Of a stretch of 64,000 nt of DNA, positions 17,480 through 26,957 are shown one piece after another. The stretch's first letter is position 1, and each line of letters opens with the position of its first letter. Both the position numbers and the translations under genes were made by a program. The stretch is from Iodobacter arcticus (lineage in GTDB: Bacteria > Pseudomonadota > Gammaproteobacteria > Burkholderiales > Chitinibacteraceae). Below the pieces are notes generated by a model that did no database searches, was not told the origin of the DNA, and was given only the letters and a program-made list of their open reading frames with translations. The stretch covers positions 62,001 through 126,000 of the forward strand of contig NZ_JBHTBQ010000004.1 of assembly GCF_042664895.1 (NCBI RefSeq), given 5' to 3'.

Positions 17480-19510
17480 CTAATCTTGGTTTTCTTTACC
17501 CTGTTGCTCAATCAGCAGCTGGGTAAAGTTTTCTGCGCTCATGGGTTTGTAGCAGTAATAGCCTTGAATTAAGTGACAGCCTAATTGCGCCAGATAATCG
17601 GCTTGGGCTTTGGTTTCTACGCCTTCGGCAATAAGCTTTAAGCCTAGATTAGTAGCGATATCAATAATGGATCGGACAATCGCTGCAGAGTGCTGATTAT
17701 CAGGTAGGGCTTGCACAAAAGATTGATCAATTTTTAAATAATCAATTGGGTAATGCTGTAAATAAGCCAGATTAGAATAACCCGTACCAAAGTCATCGAG
17801 TGCCAAGCTAAAGCCACTATTATGTAATTGGTTAAGCAGGGTGGATTGTCCGTTTCCCATAAGCAAGCTTTCGGTGAGCTCCAGCTCGACTAATTCAGCA
17901 GGGATTTTGTGATAGCTTAAAATAGCACCCAGCTCATCAGGAAGCTGAGGCTTAAATTGCAAGGCAGATAAATTAATCGCCAGCCTGTTTAATTTTAGTC
18001 CTGCTTTTTTCCATTCGGCTATTTGGCTAATTGCTTCATTCAGCACCCAGCTGCCAATCGCTACAATCAGCCCAGTTTCTTCGGCAAAGGGAATGAAGTT
18101 TGAGGGGGGGATCATGCCTTTTTGTGGGTGACGCCAGCGTATCAATGCTTCGGCTCCCATTACTTTTTTGCTGGGAAGATCAATTTGTGGTTGAAAGAAT
18201 AATTCGAATTGATTGAGATCTAAGGCGTGATGCAGCTCGGCTTCGAGTTTGATCCGGTCTAAGGAGCGGCGATTCATTTCGCTGGAATAAAAAAGGTAAT
18301 TTTGATTGCCTTTCTTTGCCCGGTGCATGGCAACGGTGGCATTATTAATAAGCGTTTCTGCATCATAGCCATCGTCTGGATAAATACTGATACCAATATG
18401 GCTTAATAACACGATTTCTTGATTCTTTAAGTAAAAAGGCGCTGCGGTTGATTGCAATATGCGACGGGTTACTAAGATTGCATCTTCTCTTTGCTCGATC
18501 TCAAATAGTGCAATATAAAATTCATCGCCACTAAAGCGTGAAACCACATCTTCTTCGCGTAATGCCAGCCGGATACGCTGGGCTAATTCTGCAAGCAAGG
18601 TGTCTGCCGCGGCATGGCCAAAAGAATCATTAATATTCTTGAAGCCATTGATATTAAAGCAAAGCAAAGAGCCATGTTTTTTTTTGCGTTTGGCTTCTGC
18701 TAAAGATTGTGCCAGTAATGAAAACAACATCGCCCGGTTGGGTAAATTAGTGAGCGTGTCGTAATAGGCTAGCTTATGAATTTTTTCTTCGGCTAGTCGT
18801 TTTTCAGTGAGATCAGAGAACATTGCAAAATAGTGGCTGGGGCTGCCGCTGTTTGTTTGTACTGCGCTAATACTTAGCCATGCCGGAAACGCCTCGCCAT
18901 CTGAGCGGCTGTCCCATAATTCGCCTTCCCAATGGCCCATGGCTTTAAGGGTGTCTTTTATTGTTCTGGAATTGTATTTCTTGCTGAAAAAGCTAGGTAC
19001 GGTGCCCTGCACTTCTTCTGCACTGCGCCCGGTTATTTTTAAATAAGCATGATTTACGCTCACAATCAGCCGTTTATGATCTGTAATCACAATGGCTTCA
19101 CGGGCGTGTTCAAAAATATGGGTATAAAGCCGGCTGCGCTCTTCATTGGCAAGCTGGCTGCTGATATCCCGCACATAAGCAATGAGTCTTGTGGGCTGGC
19201 CGGCTTTATTGCGCACGAGGGTGAGATGCAGATGAGCCCAGAAATCACTGCCGTCTTTGCGCCGCCGTTTCACATCCATTTCGGCATGGCCATGGCTGAT
19301 GACTTCATTAAAAAAGTCTTCTTCGCCTTGCCCTTCGGCATCGGCATATAAAAGCAGGATATGTTTACCTAGCAATTCATCTGCGGCATAACCAAACAAC
19401 AATTCGGCACCACGATTCCAGCCGGTGATATAGCCTTCTAAATCCATGGTAATTAGCGACGCTTCAAGCGCCGCATAAATGCCGGAGTCGCTGTTTAGCT
19501 CGTTATTCAT
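17480..19510 (-). CDS. PAS-PAS-GGDEF-EAL protein, probable c-di-GMP phosphodiesterase
   Basis: 676 residues from ATG 19510, which overlaps the upstream stop as ATGA. Domains: PAS at about 10-120, PAS at 125-240, GGDEF at 245-410, EAL at 420-670. The EAL part is complete (EALIRW at 454, DDFGTGYS, EGVET, QGYY), so phosphodiesterase activity is expected. The GGDEF part is doubtful: the signature is SGDEF (327-331) and the usual metal-binding DLD-x-FK appears as NINGFK, losing the aspartates. The RxxD inhibitory site (REED, 318-321) remains. The likely role is c-di-GMP hydrolysis tuned by PAS sensing and perhaps by GTP or c-di-GMP binding to the GGDEF domain. No membrane segment. Confidence 0.92.
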   Translation of the reverse strand: MNNELNSDSGIYAALEASLITMDLEGYITGWNRGAELLFGYAADELLGKHILLLYADAEGQGEEDFFNEVISHGHAEMDVKRRRKDGSDFWAHLHLTLVRNKAGQPTRLIAYVRDISSQLANEERSRLYTHIFEHAREAIVITDHKRLIVSVNHAYLKITGRSAEEVQGTVPSFFSKKYNSRTIKDTLKAMGHWEGELWDSRSDGEAFPAWLSISAVQTNSGSPSHYFAMFSDLTEKRLAEEKIHKLAYYDTLTNLPNRAMLFSLLAQSLAEAKRKKKHGSLLCFNINGFKNINDSFGHAAADTLLAELAQRIRLALREEDVVSRFSGDEFYIALFEIEQREDAILVTRRILQSTAAPFYLKNQEIVLLSHIGISIYPDDGYDAETLINNATVAMHRAKKGNQNYLFYSSEMNRRSLDRIKLEAELHHALDLNQFELFFQPQIDLPSKKVMGAEALIRWRHPQKGMIPPSNFIPFAEETGLIVAIGSWVLNEAISQIAEWKKAGLKLNRLAINLSALQFKPQLPDELGAILSYHKIPAELVELELTESLLMGNGQSTLLNQLHNSGFSLALDDFGTGYSNLAYLQHYPIDYLKIDQSFVQALPDNQHSAAIVRSIIDIATNLGLKLIAEGVETKAQADYLAQLGCHLIQGYYCYKPMSAENFTQLLIEQQGKENQD

Positions 19511-20502
19511 GCGCCACCTGATGCCAGTAATTTTCTGACCCAGTGGCAGGCGTTTACCTCTGTTTGTATCCAAGTGGCAGAGCAGGTGTCGGGCAACAGG
19601 CTGGCAAGTAGCGGATTGTCGCCTGCTTCTATTGCGGCTAGGGCACGGATGGCATTGCCTAGCGGCCCTTCCCCTGTGAGCAGCCCCGCGCTAAGCTCCG
19701 GGCTAAGCGGCAGAGGGCCAAGGATTTCGGCCAGCGGCTGGCCAAAAAGCCGATCAAGCAAAGACAGCATGCCCGCCATAAAAGCAGCATCCGCTTTTAT
19801 GGCGGGCAGCGCATCACTACCGGCCCAAGCTTCTAAACGTTTGGCGCGTAGTGCTGCCAGCAGAAGCAGCGGTGGCGTGCCACTATCTGCGCCAAATTGC
19901 TCGGCATAGAGTAAAAGCTGCAACCAGCGCTGTAGTTGGCGTCGGCCTAAAATGGCAATGGCTTGCCGCAAGCTTTCAGCATGTGCGCCACCACCTACTG
20001 CTACCGAGTTCACTAGCCGTAATAAACTAAAGACCAGCTGGGGGGCTTTGGCGATGACGCTTTCGATGGCTGGTGTCTCTGCATCGCTGGTGATCAGCCC
20101 TAATAATTCAAGTAATACCGGCTTGCTGGGGTTGGGGCGGCTATCGGGTTTTTGTGGGGCTAAGAGCCAAGTACCGCTTAGCCATACTTTAGGAGGGAGT
20201 TGACTGGGCAGGGTGGTGATTCCAGCAATCAGGCCGGGGTCTTCGCTGGGAGCAGTCAGCAATCTGCGCGCGGTTTGGGGGTGAGGCAGCGCCAGCTCAT
20301 TATTATTCAGTAACACTACGTAAGGGTGTGGTTCGGGTAAGTCTTCTGGTAGCTTGCCATCGGTGCTTTCCCATAAACAGGGGAGCTTTGCCAGCGCAGA
20401 GTCAGCTAGCATGGGAGAGAGCAAAATAAGCTGTGCGGCTTCTGCATGGGCGCGCACAGCAATCCATTGGCATTCTGTATTCCAAACGGGCTCGAGTAGC
20501 AT
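19507..20502 (-). CDS. HDOD-domain protein, signalling-related
   Basis: 331 residues. The C-terminal half carries an HDOD-like domain (about 130-290: LLELLGLI, VFSLLRLVNSVAVGG, LRQAIAILGRRQLQRWLQLLLYAE), normally a signalling module without catalytic HD residues. In EAL-HDOD (YuxH-type) proteins an EAL domain precedes it; here the N-terminal 120 residues show no EAL motif and could be an eroded version. It is translationally coupled to the PAS-GGDEF-EAL protein, so the two probably act together. Confidence 0.8.
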   Translation of the reverse strand: MLLEPVWNTECQWIAVRAHAEAAQLILLSPMLADSALAKLPCLWESTDGKLPEDLPEPHPYVVLLNNNELALPHPQTARRLLTAPSEDPGLIAGITTLPSQLPPKVWLSGTWLLAPQKPDSRPNPSKPVLLELLGLITSDAETPAIESVIAKAPQLVFSLLRLVNSVAVGGGAHAESLRQAIAILGRRQLQRWLQLLLYAEQFGADSGTPPLLLLAALRAKRLEAWAGSDALPAIKADAAFMAGMLSLLDRLFGQPLAEILGPLPLSPELSAGLLTGEGPLGNAIRALAAIEAGDNPLLASLLPDTCSATWIQTEVNACHWVRKLLASGGA

Positions 20503-20614
20503 GATCTGAACACGGCATGATGACTCTTTACCCTAGCTCTGCCTGAAGCTTGGGGCAAGGAGTCATTACTTTGTCAAACTCATTAGTGGCTTACCTTTCC
20601 ATTGCCCTCTTGAA

Positions 20615-21664
20615 TTACTTGGCTTCTGTGTAGACTCTGGCTTCTCTTGGTGTAAGAAATACCGTTTCACCTGTTTTCCATTGTCCTTCTTGCTGGCGCT
20701 CGCGGGTAAGCTCTATTTCTACGATATCGCTATTAGCCGCTTCTACTTCCAGTCTAACCGTCGCACCCAAAAGCCGCACATGGGTAATCTTGCCTTCGAT
20801 GGCTTTTTCATTTGCCAGCCGGGATAGGTCAATTTCGTGCGGGCGCACATAAACGGTGGCTGCCGAGCTATTTGCATCGGGCGCAGCAAAGCGAGTTCCG
20901 CCGACCTCTGCCCAGCCTTCGTGCACACGGCTGTGGAAAAGATTTACATCACCCAAAAACTGATACACAAACGGTGTGGCAGGCATGTCATAGACTTGCT
21001 CTGGTGTGCCAATCTGCTCGATCTGGCCTTTATTCATCACCACCACGCGATCGGCTACTTCTAGCGCTTCTTCTTGATCGTGAGTGACAAAGACGCTGGT
21101 GATATGCATTTCATCGTGCAGGCGGCGCAACCAGCGGCGTAGCTCTTTTCTAACCTTGGTATCGAGCGCACCAAAAGGCTCGTCCAGCAGCAAGACTTTA
21201 GGCTCAACCGCCAACGCTCTTGCCAAGGCAATCCGCTGCCTTTGCCCGCCGGAGAGCTGGGCCGGGAAGCGATCTGCCAGCCAATCCAGTTGCACCATAT
21301 TGAGCAGGGCATGGACTTTTTCTTTAATCCCCGCTTCTGAAGGGCGGGTTTTCTTTGGGCGAACGCGCAGGCCAAAGGCGACATTTTCAAATACCGTCAT
21401 ATGCCGGAATAGCGCGTAGTGCTGGAAAACAAAGCCGACTTGTCGCTCTCTGACATGGGTATCGGTGGCATCCTCACCATGAAATAAAATCTGTCCTTGA
21501 TCTGGCGTTTCAAGGCCTGCAATTACTCGCAGCAGCGTGGTTTTGCCACAGCCAGATGGCCCAAGCAGCGCCAACAGCTCGCCCGAGTTCACTTCTAAAT
21601 TCAGATTATCCAGCGCGGTAAAAGCCCCGAAACGCTTGGCGATGTTTTTGACTTCGATACTCAT
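20615..21664 (-). CDS. cysA: CysA, sulfate/thiosulfate ABC transporter ATPase
   Basis: ATP-binding subunit of the sulfate importer. ATG 21664 has a GGAA ribosome site; the longer frame upstream lacks family similarity. 349 residues with Walker A GPSGCGKTT at 35-43, LSGGQRQR, Walker B VLLLDEPF, the H-loop VTHDQEEA and a C-terminal TOBE-like region (about 280-345). Last gene of the transporter group, separated from cysW by 186 bp with a repeat (21705-21775). Confidence 0.95.
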   Translation of the reverse strand: MSIEVKNIAKRFGAFTALDNLNLEVNSGELLALLGPSGCGKTTLLRVIAGLETPDQGQILFHGEDATDTHVRERQVGFVFQHYALFRHMTVFENVAFGLRVRPKKTRPSEAGIKEKVHALLNMVQLDWLADRFPAQLSGGQRQRIALARALAVEPKVLLLDEPFGALDTKVRKELRRWLRRLHDEMHITSVFVTHDQEEALEVADRVVVMNKGQIEQIGTPEQVYDMPATPFVYQFLGDVNLFHSRVHEGWAEVGGTRFAAPDANSSAATVYVRPHEIDLSRLANEKAIEGKITHVRLLGATVRLEVEAANSDIVEIELTRERQQEGQWKTGETVFLTPREARVYTEAK

Positions 21665-21704
21665 CGTTGATTCCTTGCTGATCTCTTGCGAGGTCTGCGA
21701 AATG

Positions 21705-21775
21705 GTAGGGTGTACAACGACGTAGTCGTTGCGCACCGAGGGCGGTGCGCAAGAAAAACGACTTGCACACCCTAC
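21705..21775. repeat. GTAGGG/CCCTAC-bounded element between cysW and cysA
   Basis: Starts GTAGGGTGTACAACGACG and ends CGACTTGCACACCCTAC, with inner GTTGCGCACC / GGTGCGCAAG inverted repeat. Related to 15149-15266. It sits within the presumed cys operon. Confidence 0.8.
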
Positions 21776-21850
21776 AGATCATTGGGTTTTGTGCTTTAAG
21801 AGGACGACGAAAGCGTGGTGATTAAGCTTTTAACAACGACTACCCCCGAT

Positions 21851-22720
21851 CTACTCCTCAACCGCATGTCGTCGATCTGCTGCGGCTTGTTGCTCTCCTC
21901 GCCATTCCACATAGCTTTTTGCTGCGAGGGTTAACAGGGCTAGCAGCGCCAGGATCGAGGCGCAGGCGAATGCGCCGACGAAGTTGTATTCGTTGTAAAG
22001 AATCTCTACATGCAGCGGCACGGTATTGGTCATGCCGCGAATATGGCCGGATACCACCGATACCGCGCCAAACTCGCCCATGGCGCGGGCGTTAGCTAAA
22101 ATCACGCCATACAGCAAAGCCCATTTGATCTTGGGTAGGGTGATGCGCCAGAACATTTGCCAGCTGGATGCGCCCAGCACGATGGCGGCTTGTTCTTCGT
22201 CCGAGCCTTGGGCTTCCATTAGCGGAATCAGCTCGCGGGCCACAAAGGGGAAGGTGACAAAAATGGTGGCCAGCACAATGCCTGGTACGGCAAAAATAAT
22301 GGTGTAGTTGTGCTCTATCAGCCACGGCCCCCACCAGCCTTGTGCGCCAAACATCAGCACATAAATCAAGCCTGCGACGACGGGAGAGACCGAAAACGGT
22401 AGATCAATCAGGGTGGTTAAAAAGCTTTTGCCTTTGAAATCAAACTTGGCAATCGACCATGCCGCAGCAATGCCAAAAATCAGATTGGCAGGCAGCGAAA
22501 TGGCCGCAACGATGAGGGTGAGCTTGATGGCTTGTAGCGCATCAGGCTCAACAAGGGCCGCCAGATAAAGCCGCCAGCCTTGACGAAACGCTTCGATAAA
22601 AACGGATGCCAGCGGAATCACCAGAAAAACACCGATAAATAGCAGGGCAAGGCTGATCAGCAGATAGCGCACGGCGCGGCTTTCGGTGGTGACGATAGAG
22701 CGTTGAATTGTTGAAGCCAT
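21851..22720 (-). CDS. cysW: CysW, sulfate/thiosulfate ABC transporter permease
   Basis: 289-residue inner-membrane permease with six predicted segments and the cytoplasmic EAA loop (LIPLMEAQGSDEEQAAIVLGAS) that contacts CysA. The start overlaps the cysT stop in a TAATG junction, so the two permeases are made in step. Confidence 0.96.
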   Translation of the reverse strand: MASTIQRSIVTTESRAVRYLLISLALLFIGVFLVIPLASVFIEAFRQGWRLYLAALVEPDALQAIKLTLIVAAISLPANLIFGIAAAWSIAKFDFKGKSFLTTLIDLPFSVSPVVAGLIYVLMFGAQGWWGPWLIEHNYTIIFAVPGIVLATIFVTFPFVARELIPLMEAQGSDEEQAAIVLGASSWQMFWRITLPKIKWALLYGVILANARAMGEFGAVSVVSGHIRGMTNTVPLHVEILYNEYNFVGAFACASILALLALLTLAAKSYVEWRGEQQAAADRRHAVEE

Positions 22721-23553
22721 TATTTAACTCTCCCTAAGCGCTTCGCCGTCCACCACTGCAGGCCATTAATCAGCAGTAGCAGGGCAAAGGACACCACCAG
22801 CATCACTACGGCAATGGCGGTAGCGCCCAGATAATCGTATTGCTCTAGCTTGGAAATAATCATCAGCGGGGTGATTTCTGAAACAAAAGGCATATTGCCC
22901 GCGATAAAAATCACAGATCCATACTCACCAATCGCCCGGGCAAATGCCAGCGCAAAGCCGGTTAACAGCGCGGGCAGGATGGTGGGGAAGATGACTTTGT
23001 AAAAGATCTGCCAACGCGTCGCACCCAAGCTGCAGGCGGCTTCTTCCAGCTCGTGTTCCAAATCTTGCAGGACCGGCTGTACGGTGCGCACCACAAAAGG
23101 CAGGGTGACAAAGGTCAGCGCAATCACGATGCCGATGGGGGTGAAGGCAATCTTGAAACCCAGTGGCTCCAGATATTGGCCGATCCAGCCGTTAGGCGCG
23201 TAAATGGTCGCCAGCGCAATCCCCGCCACAGCGGTGGGTAGGGCAAAAGGCAGATCGACCATGGCATCAATAAAGCGTTTGCCATAAAACTGATAACGCA
23301 CTAGCACCCACGCTACCAGCAGGCCGGTAAAGAGGTTGATCAGCGCCGCCAGCAGGGAAGCGCCAAAAGTCAGCTTATAAGAAGCCACCACGCGCGGCTC
23401 GCTAATAATCTGCCAAAAATGCACCCAACTGAGCGCACTGGTTTTGATGAGCAGCGCCGAGAGCGGCAGCAGAACGATGATCGATAAATAAAACAGCGTG
23501 TAGCCAAGGCTTAAATTAAAACCGGGCAACACGCTTGGCTGTTTGAAGCGCAT
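22720..23553 (-). CDS. cysT: CysT (CysU), sulfate/thiosulfate ABC transporter permease
   Basis: 277-residue permease, six predicted membrane segments, EAA loop LEHELEEAACSLGATRWQ at about 165-182. Pairs with CysW to form the channel. It follows the binding-protein gene at 23790-24791 after a 236-bp gap that holds a CACGGAG repeat. Confidence 0.96.
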   Translation of the reverse strand: MRFKQPSVLPGFNLSLGYTLFYLSIIVLLPLSALLIKTSALSWVHFWQIISEPRVVASYKLTFGASLLAALINLFTGLLVAWVLVRYQFYGKRFIDAMVDLPFALPTAVAGIALATIYAPNGWIGQYLEPLGFKIAFTPIGIVIALTFVTLPFVVRTVQPVLQDLEHELEEAACSLGATRWQIFYKVIFPTILPALLTGFALAFARAIGEYGSVIFIAGNMPFVSEITPLMIISKLEQYDYLGATAIAVVMLVVSFALLLLINGLQWWTAKRLGRVK

Positions 23554-23591
23554 GGTGAATCCGATGGGGTGTTGTTAGTAGAGCAGCAGTT

Positions 23592-23714
23592 AAAACCTAA
23601 ATCTCGAACCACGGAGAGCACAGAGAACACGGAGTTTCACGGAGAAAACCTTTTGTGTTTTTCTCCGTGGCCCTCCGTGTTCTCCTTTCCTCCGTGGTTA
23701 AAGGTTTGGGTTTT
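23592..23714. repeat. CACGGAG-family intergenic palindrome in the cys operon
   Basis: Left arm AAACCTAAATCTCGAACCAC, right arm ending GTGGTTAAAGGTTTGGGTTT; the same structure as at 2388-2526. It separates the binding-protein gene from cysT. Confidence 0.85.
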
Positions 23715-23789
23715 TGTGAGAGCGACAACTTCCACTGGCATGTACTTGATAGATCTGCGTCTACAGATCTTATTTTTGGCTGCTTGCTA

Positions 23790-24791
23790 TCAGCGCTTAG
23801 CAATGCTTGCTGAGATCTGGTCGTAAATTGCGCCGTCTTCAAAGTGGGTTTTTTGGGCTTTTTGCCAGCCGCCGAATTCTTCGATGGCGAATAATTTAAT
23901 CGCCGGGAATTGCTTGGCGTATTTGGCGGCGATGGTTTTGTCTCTTGGGCGCAGGTAGTTTTGCGCGGCGATTTCTTGGCCTGCTGGGCTCCACAGGTAT
24001 TTCAGATATTCCTCGGCCTGTTTGCGCGTGCCTTTTTTGTCGACCACTTTATCGACGATGGCGACAGGTGGCTCGGCTTCGATGGATACGCTGGGGTAAA
24101 TCACTTCAAAATTGCCACGGCCAAATTCTTTGGCGATCATTTCGGCTTCGTTTTCAAAGGTCACCAACACATCACCAATCTGGCGCTGCATAAAAGTGGT
24201 GGTGGCGGCGCGCCCACCAGCATCTAGCACGGGGATATTTTTAAATACGCTGGCGACAAACTCACGCGCTTTTGCATCGTTGCCACCCGGCAGTTTTGCG
24301 GCATAGCCCCATGCCGCCAAATAGGTGTAGCGGCCATTGCCCGAGGTTTTTGGGTTGGGCACGATCACGCCAACGCCGGGTTTTGTTAAATCATTCCAGT
24401 CTTTAATCCCCTTTGGGTTGCCCTTACGAACGATCAAGACTTGCAAGCTGGTAAAAGGCGCTGCGTCATTAGGCAGGCGCTTGGCCCAGTCTGCAGGCAA
24501 TAGTTTGGCTTTATCTGCGATGGCGTCGATATCATTGTGTTGATTCATGGTGACTACATCGGCTTGCAGGCCGTCGATTACCGAGCGCGCCTGCTTGCTA
24601 GAGCCGCCGTGCGACATTTGCAGGGTGATGTCTTCGCCTGATTTGGTTTTCCAGTATTTGGCGAAGGCTGGGTTGTAATCTTTATAGAAATCACGCATGA
24701 CATCGTAAGATACATTCAGCAAGGTGCTGTCGGCAAAAGCGGGCAGGGTGGTGCTGAGGGCGATGGCAGCGAGCAGGCATTTAAGACGCAT
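23790..24791 (-). CDS. sbp: Sulfate-binding periplasmic protein, copy 1
   Basis: 333-residue substrate-binding protein of the sulfate/thiosulfate importer. Signal peptide MRLKCLLAAIALSTTLPAFA, then the Sbp/CysP fold: LNVSYDVMRDFYKDYN, SHGGSSKQARSVIDGLQADVVTMN, NPKTSGNGRYTYLAAWGYA and EAEMIAKEFG. Immediately upstream of the permease genes. It is a close paralogue of 25871-26863. Confidence 0.95.
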   Translation of the reverse strand: MRLKCLLAAIALSTTLPAFADSTLLNVSYDVMRDFYKDYNPAFAKYWKTKSGEDITLQMSHGGSSKQARSVIDGLQADVVTMNQHNDIDAIADKAKLLPADWAKRLPNDAAPFTSLQVLIVRKGNPKGIKDWNDLTKPGVGVIVPNPKTSGNGRYTYLAAWGYAAKLPGGNDAKAREFVASVFKNIPVLDAGGRAATTTFMQRQIGDVLVTFENEAEMIAKEFGRGNFEVIYPSVSIEAEPPVAIVDKVVDKKGTRKQAEEYLKYLWSPAGQEIAAQNYLRPRDKTIAAKYAKQFPAIKLFAIEEFGGWQKAQKTHFEDGAIYDQISASIAKR

Positions 24792-24877
24792 GATGATTTC
24801 CTAGCGAAGAGCGATGGCTGTTATTTTCACGCAGCTTGCGTGTGTTTAACAAAGACTCTTGAGTGTTATTTAAATAA

Positions 24878-25696
24878 CTAAAGGTGTTTGTTTAAGTATT
24901 TTGGCTCCGCAAGGAAGTATCCTTGTAAGAAATCTGCACCACTTTCTTTAGCGATTGCCAGTTGCTTGGCGCTTTCTATACCTTCGATCACGACTTGGCT
25001 TTCGATGCCGTGTAGCATTTCTACCAGCTGGCTCAGTAATCGCTGCGCCTTACTATTGCCCTCTGCCGCGTGGATGAGCGCTTTATCTAGTTTTACAATT
25101 TCCGGGGCTAAAGAAAGCAGGCGGCTAAGATTGGCGTGGCCGTAATCATCAAGCGCAATCCGATAGCCGCGTTGTCGGTAATTACGCACCGCGCGGATCA
25201 GATCCGCTTCTTGTGCATCGGGAATGGCCGCTTCAATGATTTCTAGCACCACATTGCCTGGCTTTAAGCCTTGATCTTGCAAAATGCGCTCGAACGTTTC
25301 GCCGTGTTGTTTTTCAACGGTAATCAGCAGCTCTGGGTGCACATTGAGAAATAGCGTTTGGCCTTTTTGTGGCCCCGCAAGGTGGTTCATTAAATGCAGG
25401 CTGCGGCACAGGCGATCGAAGGCTACTAGGCATTCGCCACGGGAGGCGCTTTTAAATACTTCTTCGGGTGAAATGGCTTTACGGCGAATGCTGGCGCGTA
25501 GCAGGCCTTCTTCGCCGATGATGGTTTGCGCATCTACCGCAAAAATGGCTTGAAATACGCTGGTGAGCTCCAGTCCCAGCGCCTTCACCACGATGCCGCG
25601 CTCTTTGGTATAGGCAAACTGGGCACTAGGCCAATCTGCAAGGGTATCTTCGGGCACATGCAAAGTGCCGCTGGCATGATGGATCGTGGCTGACAT
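24878..25696 (-). CDS. Stand-alone EAL-domain protein, copy 1
   Basis: 272-residue cytoplasmic protein formed by one EAL (c-di-GMP phosphodiesterase) domain with a 50-residue N-terminal lead and no membrane segment or sensor domain. Expected active-site residues: E63 (in EGLLR, so A to G at the second motif position), N118, E152, D183-D184, K202, E238 and Q258. All acidic and amide residues are kept, so activity is plausible. It lies 86 bp upstream of the sbp copy 1 start, same strand, and is a paralogue of 26958-27812. Confidence 0.88.
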   Translation of the reverse strand: MSATIHHASGTLHVPEDTLADWPSAQFAYTKERGIVVKALGLELTSVFQAIFAVDAQTIIGEEGLLRASIRRKAISPEEVFKSASRGECLVAFDRLCRSLHLMNHLAGPQKGQTLFLNVHPELLITVEKQHGETFERILQDQGLKPGNVVLEIIEAAIPDAQEADLIRAVRNYRQRGYRIALDDYGHANLSRLLSLAPEIVKLDKALIHAAEGNSKAQRLLSQLVEMLHGIESQVVIEGIESAKQLAIAKESGADFLQGYFLAEPKYLNKHL

Positions 25697-25770
25697 GGTG
25701 GGCTCTTTTAATGGGGCGGATGCGTGCTAGGTATTTGTTAAAAAGTGACTCTTGCAAGTTTTGAATCATT

Positions 25771-25840
25771 GTAGGGCGGGTGAAATCCGCCAGATTTATG
25801 CCTCAAAAGCTACGTAAGCGGCGGGTTTCACCCGCCCTAC
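25771..25840. repeat. GTAGGGCGGGTGAAA palindrome
   Basis: Starts GTAGGGCGGGTGAAATCCGCC and ends GGCGGGTTTCACCCGCCCTAC, a long imperfect hairpin of 70 bp. It sits between EAL copy 1 and sbp copy 2. Similar elements: 41430-41498, and partial at 55421-55441 and 61243-61263. Confidence 0.88.
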
Positions 25841-25870
25841 AAAAGATGCACCACCTTAGCGTGCTTGCAC

Positions 25871-26863
25871 TTACTTACTCGGCTGGTAAATCTGATCAAA
25901 CGTGCCGCCGTCGCTAAAGTGGGTTTTTTGCGCTTTGGCCCAGCCGCCGAATACGTCGTCGATATCAAACTGCGTTACTTTTGGGAATTGATGCGCGTAT
26001 TTGGCTGCCGTTGCAGCATCGATCGGGCGGTAGTAGTTTTGCGCGATGATTTCCTGGCCTTCTTTGGAATACAGATATTTCAGATATTCCTCGGCTACTT
26101 TGCGCGTGCCTTTTTTATCGACCACTTTATCGACTACGGCCACTGGCGGCTCGGCTTTGATCGAGTAGCTTGGGGCGATGATTTCAAACTTATCTTTACC
26201 AATTTCTTTCACCACTAATTCAGCTTCGTTTTCCCAAGCCAGTAAGACATCGCCAATGCCGCGCTGGGTGAAGGTGGTGGTGGCTCCACGCGCGCCGGTA
26301 TCGAGTACGGGGACGTTTTTGAAGAGTTTTTGTACATAGTCGCGGGCTTTATCGTCCGAGCCATGGGTTTTCTTGGCCCAGCCCCAAGCAGCTAGATAGT
26401 TCCAGCGTGCGCCGCCACTGGTTTTAGGGTTAGGGGTGATGACTTTTACATCGGCTTTGATCAGATCGCCCCAATCTTTAATTGCCTTGGGATTACCTTT
26501 TTTAACTAAGAACACAATGGTCGAGGTATAAGGCGAGGCGTTGTCAGGTAGCTTTTTTTGCCAGGCAGGATCGAGCAATTTGACAGGGGTGGCCAGCTCG
26601 TCAATGTCGTAAGCTAAGGCCAGCGTCACCACATCTGCTTGCAAGCCATCCAGCACTGAGCGGGCTTGCTTGCCCGAGCCACCGTGCGATTGCCGTACGG
26701 TGACATCATCACCGGTTTTTTTCTTCCAGTAGCTGGCAAAGGCCTTGTTGTAATCCTGATAAAGCTCACGCGTAGGGTCGTAAGAGACATTCAGGATTTC
26801 AACCGAGGCCGCGAAAACGCTGCCGGTAGCAAGGCTAAAAATTAAGCTGGTGATGAGTTTCAT
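25871..26863 (-). CDS. sbp: Sulfate-binding periplasmic protein, copy 2
   Basis: 330 residues with a signal peptide (MKLITSLIFSLATGSVFAAS) and the same motifs as copy 1 (LNVSYDPTRELYQDYN, SHGGSGKQARSVLDGLQADVV, NPKTSGGARWNYLAAWGWA). The two differ through the whole length, so the duplication is not recent; affinity for sulfate versus thiosulfate or another oxyanion could differ. It stands between two EAL genes, without its own permeases. Confidence 0.93.
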   Translation of the reverse strand: MKLITSLIFSLATGSVFAASVEILNVSYDPTRELYQDYNKAFASYWKKKTGDDVTVRQSHGGSGKQARSVLDGLQADVVTLALAYDIDELATPVKLLDPAWQKKLPDNASPYTSTIVFLVKKGNPKAIKDWGDLIKADVKVITPNPKTSGGARWNYLAAWGWAKKTHGSDDKARDYVQKLFKNVPVLDTGARGATTTFTQRGIGDVLLAWENEAELVVKEIGKDKFEIIAPSYSIKAEPPVAVVDKVVDKKGTRKVAEEYLKYLYSKEGQEIIAQNYYRPIDAATAAKYAHQFPKVTQFDIDDVFGGWAKAQKTHFSDGGTFDQIYQPSK

Positions 26864-26957
26864 ATGTGAGCCCCTGTAGTGGATAAGGCTCAGTTTAATC
26901 TTGGGTTTTATATATTTTAAAAGAATTAATAATTGTTTTTATATTCCATATTTTTGC

